From Methanocalculus chunghsingensis (GTDB taxonomy: Archaea > Halobacteriota > Methanomicrobia > Methanomicrobiales > Methanocorpusculaceae): DNA of 64,000 bases. The notes under the pieces were generated by a model, which ran no database searches, was not told the origin of the DNA, and was given only the letters and a program-made list of their open reading frames with translations. Where the stretch lies: positions 1 to 64,000 of the forward strand of contig NZ_JWHL01000002.1 of assembly GCF_018132105.1 (NCBI RefSeq), in the 5' to 3' direction. Both the position numbers and the translations under genes were made by a program. How positions within the stretch are numbered: the stretch's first letter is position 1; each line of letters starts with the position of its first letter. Positions 63,171 through 64,000 of the stretch are shown here, in pieces.

Positions 63171-63270
63171 ACATAGCTAATTGATCAATGTGGCAATAGG
63201 TGTTATGGAGTGGCATATTACCAATAGGTATAATCGACACCATTATTAATGCAGGATAGAGATAATTGGT

Positions 63271-64000
63271 ATGGAAAAGTCTATCGATGAGATTAATACA
63301 AGAATTCGCGATGGAAGTGCCGTTGTTGTCACCGCCGAGGAGATGCCGGATATCGTCTCGGAACTGGGCGAGGAGGGTGCGCTCAGGGAGATCGATGTCG
63401 TGACAACCGGTACCTTCGGTGCGATGTGTTCGTCAGGCGCCTTCTTCAACTTCGGCCATGCTGATCCCCCAATCAGGATGGAACGTCTCTGGTTGAATGA
63501 TGTCGAGGCGTATGCCGGTATAGCTGCAGTTGACGCCTATATCGGGGCGACCCAGGAGTCGACGACCGAAGGGGCGACGTATGGTGGTGCCCATGTCCTT
63601 GAGGATCTCGTCTCCGGCAGGCAGGTCGAGCTCCGGGCGATCTCAAAAGGGACCGACTGCTACCCAAGGAGGACTCTCACAACCGATCTCCTCCTCGATG
63701 ATCTGAACCAGGCGATCATGGTCAATCCAAGAAACACATACCAGTGTTATAATGCCGTGACGAACCAGTCTGACCGGACCCTGAACACCTATATGGGGAC
63801 CCTCCTCTCCAACACAGGGAATATCTCATACTCGGGTGCCGGGCTTCTCTCTCCGCTTGCAAACGATCCCACACTCTCGCTTATCGGAGGGGGCGTTCCG
63901 ATCTTCCTTGGAGGTGGAAGTGGAATGGTTATCGGTGAAGGGACCCAGAGCTCTCCGGCGAATGGATTTGCAACACTGATGGTGAGCGGAGATCTCAAAG
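63271..64000 (+). CDS. DUF39 homocysteine-biosynthesis protein (partial)
   Basis: The first 243 residues of a HcyBio/DUF39 protein, cut by the window end. Family members in methanogens act as L-aspartate semialdehyde sulfurtransferase in homocysteine formation. Conserved cysteine segments are visible: [20 protein letters not shown] and [19 protein letters not shown]. The expected partner with ferredoxin domains would lie outside the window. The ATG at 63271 follows a TATA-like TTATTAAT by about 25 bases, suggesting a short leader. Confidence 0.9.
   Translation, partial: MEKSIDEINTRIRDGSAVVVTAEEMPDIVSELGEEGALREIDVVTTGTFGAMCSSGAFFNFGHADPPIRMERLWLNDVEAYAGIAAVDAYIGATQESTTEGATYGGAHVLEDLVSGRQVELRAISKGTDCYPRRTLTTDLLLDDLNQAIMVNPRNTYQCYNAVTNQSDRTLNTYMGTLLSNTGNISYSGAGLLSPLANDPTLSLIGGGVPIFLGGGSGMVIGEGTQSSPANGFATLMVSGDLK

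Noticed and set aside
1-64000. CRISPR array, tRNA or rRNA genes
   Set aside because: No regularly spaced direct repeats, cloverleaf-like sequences with GGTTCGAATCC arms, or rRNA motifs were recognised by eye; a tRNAscan or CRISPR search could still reveal a missed one.

Overview
The window looks like chromosomal DNA of a hydrogenotrophic methanogen of the Methanomicrobiales type. The inference rests on four things: a complete 14-gene Mbh-type energy-converting [NiFe] hydrogenase/Mrp antiporter operon, an archaeal AlaRS, a DUF39 homocysteine-biosynthesis protein, and archaeal TATA/Shine-Dalgarno signals. No rRNA, tRNA or CRISPR array was recognised, so the genus cannot be fixed from this sequence.

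Layout. (1) 1-2.7 kb: the 3' part of an IS256-type transposase gene, interrupted by a complete IS21-family element with a 5-bp target duplication. (2) 2.8-11 kb: genes for a dTDP-4-acylamino-4,6-dideoxyhexose (rmlB, rmlA, a VioA/WecE-type aminotransferase, a NeuD/PglD-type acyltransferase, a WecF-like transferase) and a flippase. These are interspersed with an IS701/IS4-like element carrying a 71-bp MITE, and with 5' and 3' scraps of a nucleotide-sugar dehydrogenase gene. (3) 11-20 kb: a toxin-antitoxin island with HicBA, VapBC (two loci, one with a nonsense mutation), MntA-HepT, a RHH/HicA-like pair (plus a decayed copy), two RelE loci, a frameshifted UPF0175 gene, an Rpn-like wreck and repeated GC-rich junk DNA. 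(4) 20-43 kb: a large surface-glycan locus. It holds a UDP-2,3-diamino-uronic acid set (GnnB, GnnA, epimerase, dehydrogenase), a second epimerase/dehydrogenase pair of classical WecB/WecC type, glycosyltransferases, a second flippase, two tandem asparagine-synthase-like proteins, and a tightly packed operon of a GT4, an alpha/alpha-toroid protein, a bi-domain oxidoreductase, a CapK-like AMP ligase and a CapA-like protein.

(5) 43-48.5 kb: an IS630-type element, a 31-residue lysine-rich mini-protein, a hydrogenase maturation protease, decayed TA loci, and a TnpB-only IS200/IS605-type element with a probable omegaRNA. (6) 48.5-56.5 kb: mbhA-N on the minus strand, with a perfect 7+3+7 palindrome between its TATA-like box and start. 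(7) 56.8-64 kb: housekeeping genes, namely a PUA/PAPS-reductase-like protein overlapping hisH, a minus-strand operon nif3-SWIM-alaS-wHTH, and the start of a DUF39 gene.

How the parts fit. The sugar genes make at least three activated sugars: a dTDP-4-acylamino-dideoxyhexose, UDP-ManNAcA, and a UDP-2,3-diamino-uronate. The AsnB-like pair may amidate a uronate carboxyl group. Glycosyltransferases and two flippases would assemble and export the glycan. The Mbh operon and the protease at 45.2 kb form a separate energy-conservation module. The most novel candidates are the tandem AsnB-like proteins lacking the glutaminase cysteine and the toroid/bi-domain oxidoreductase/CapK/CapA operon.
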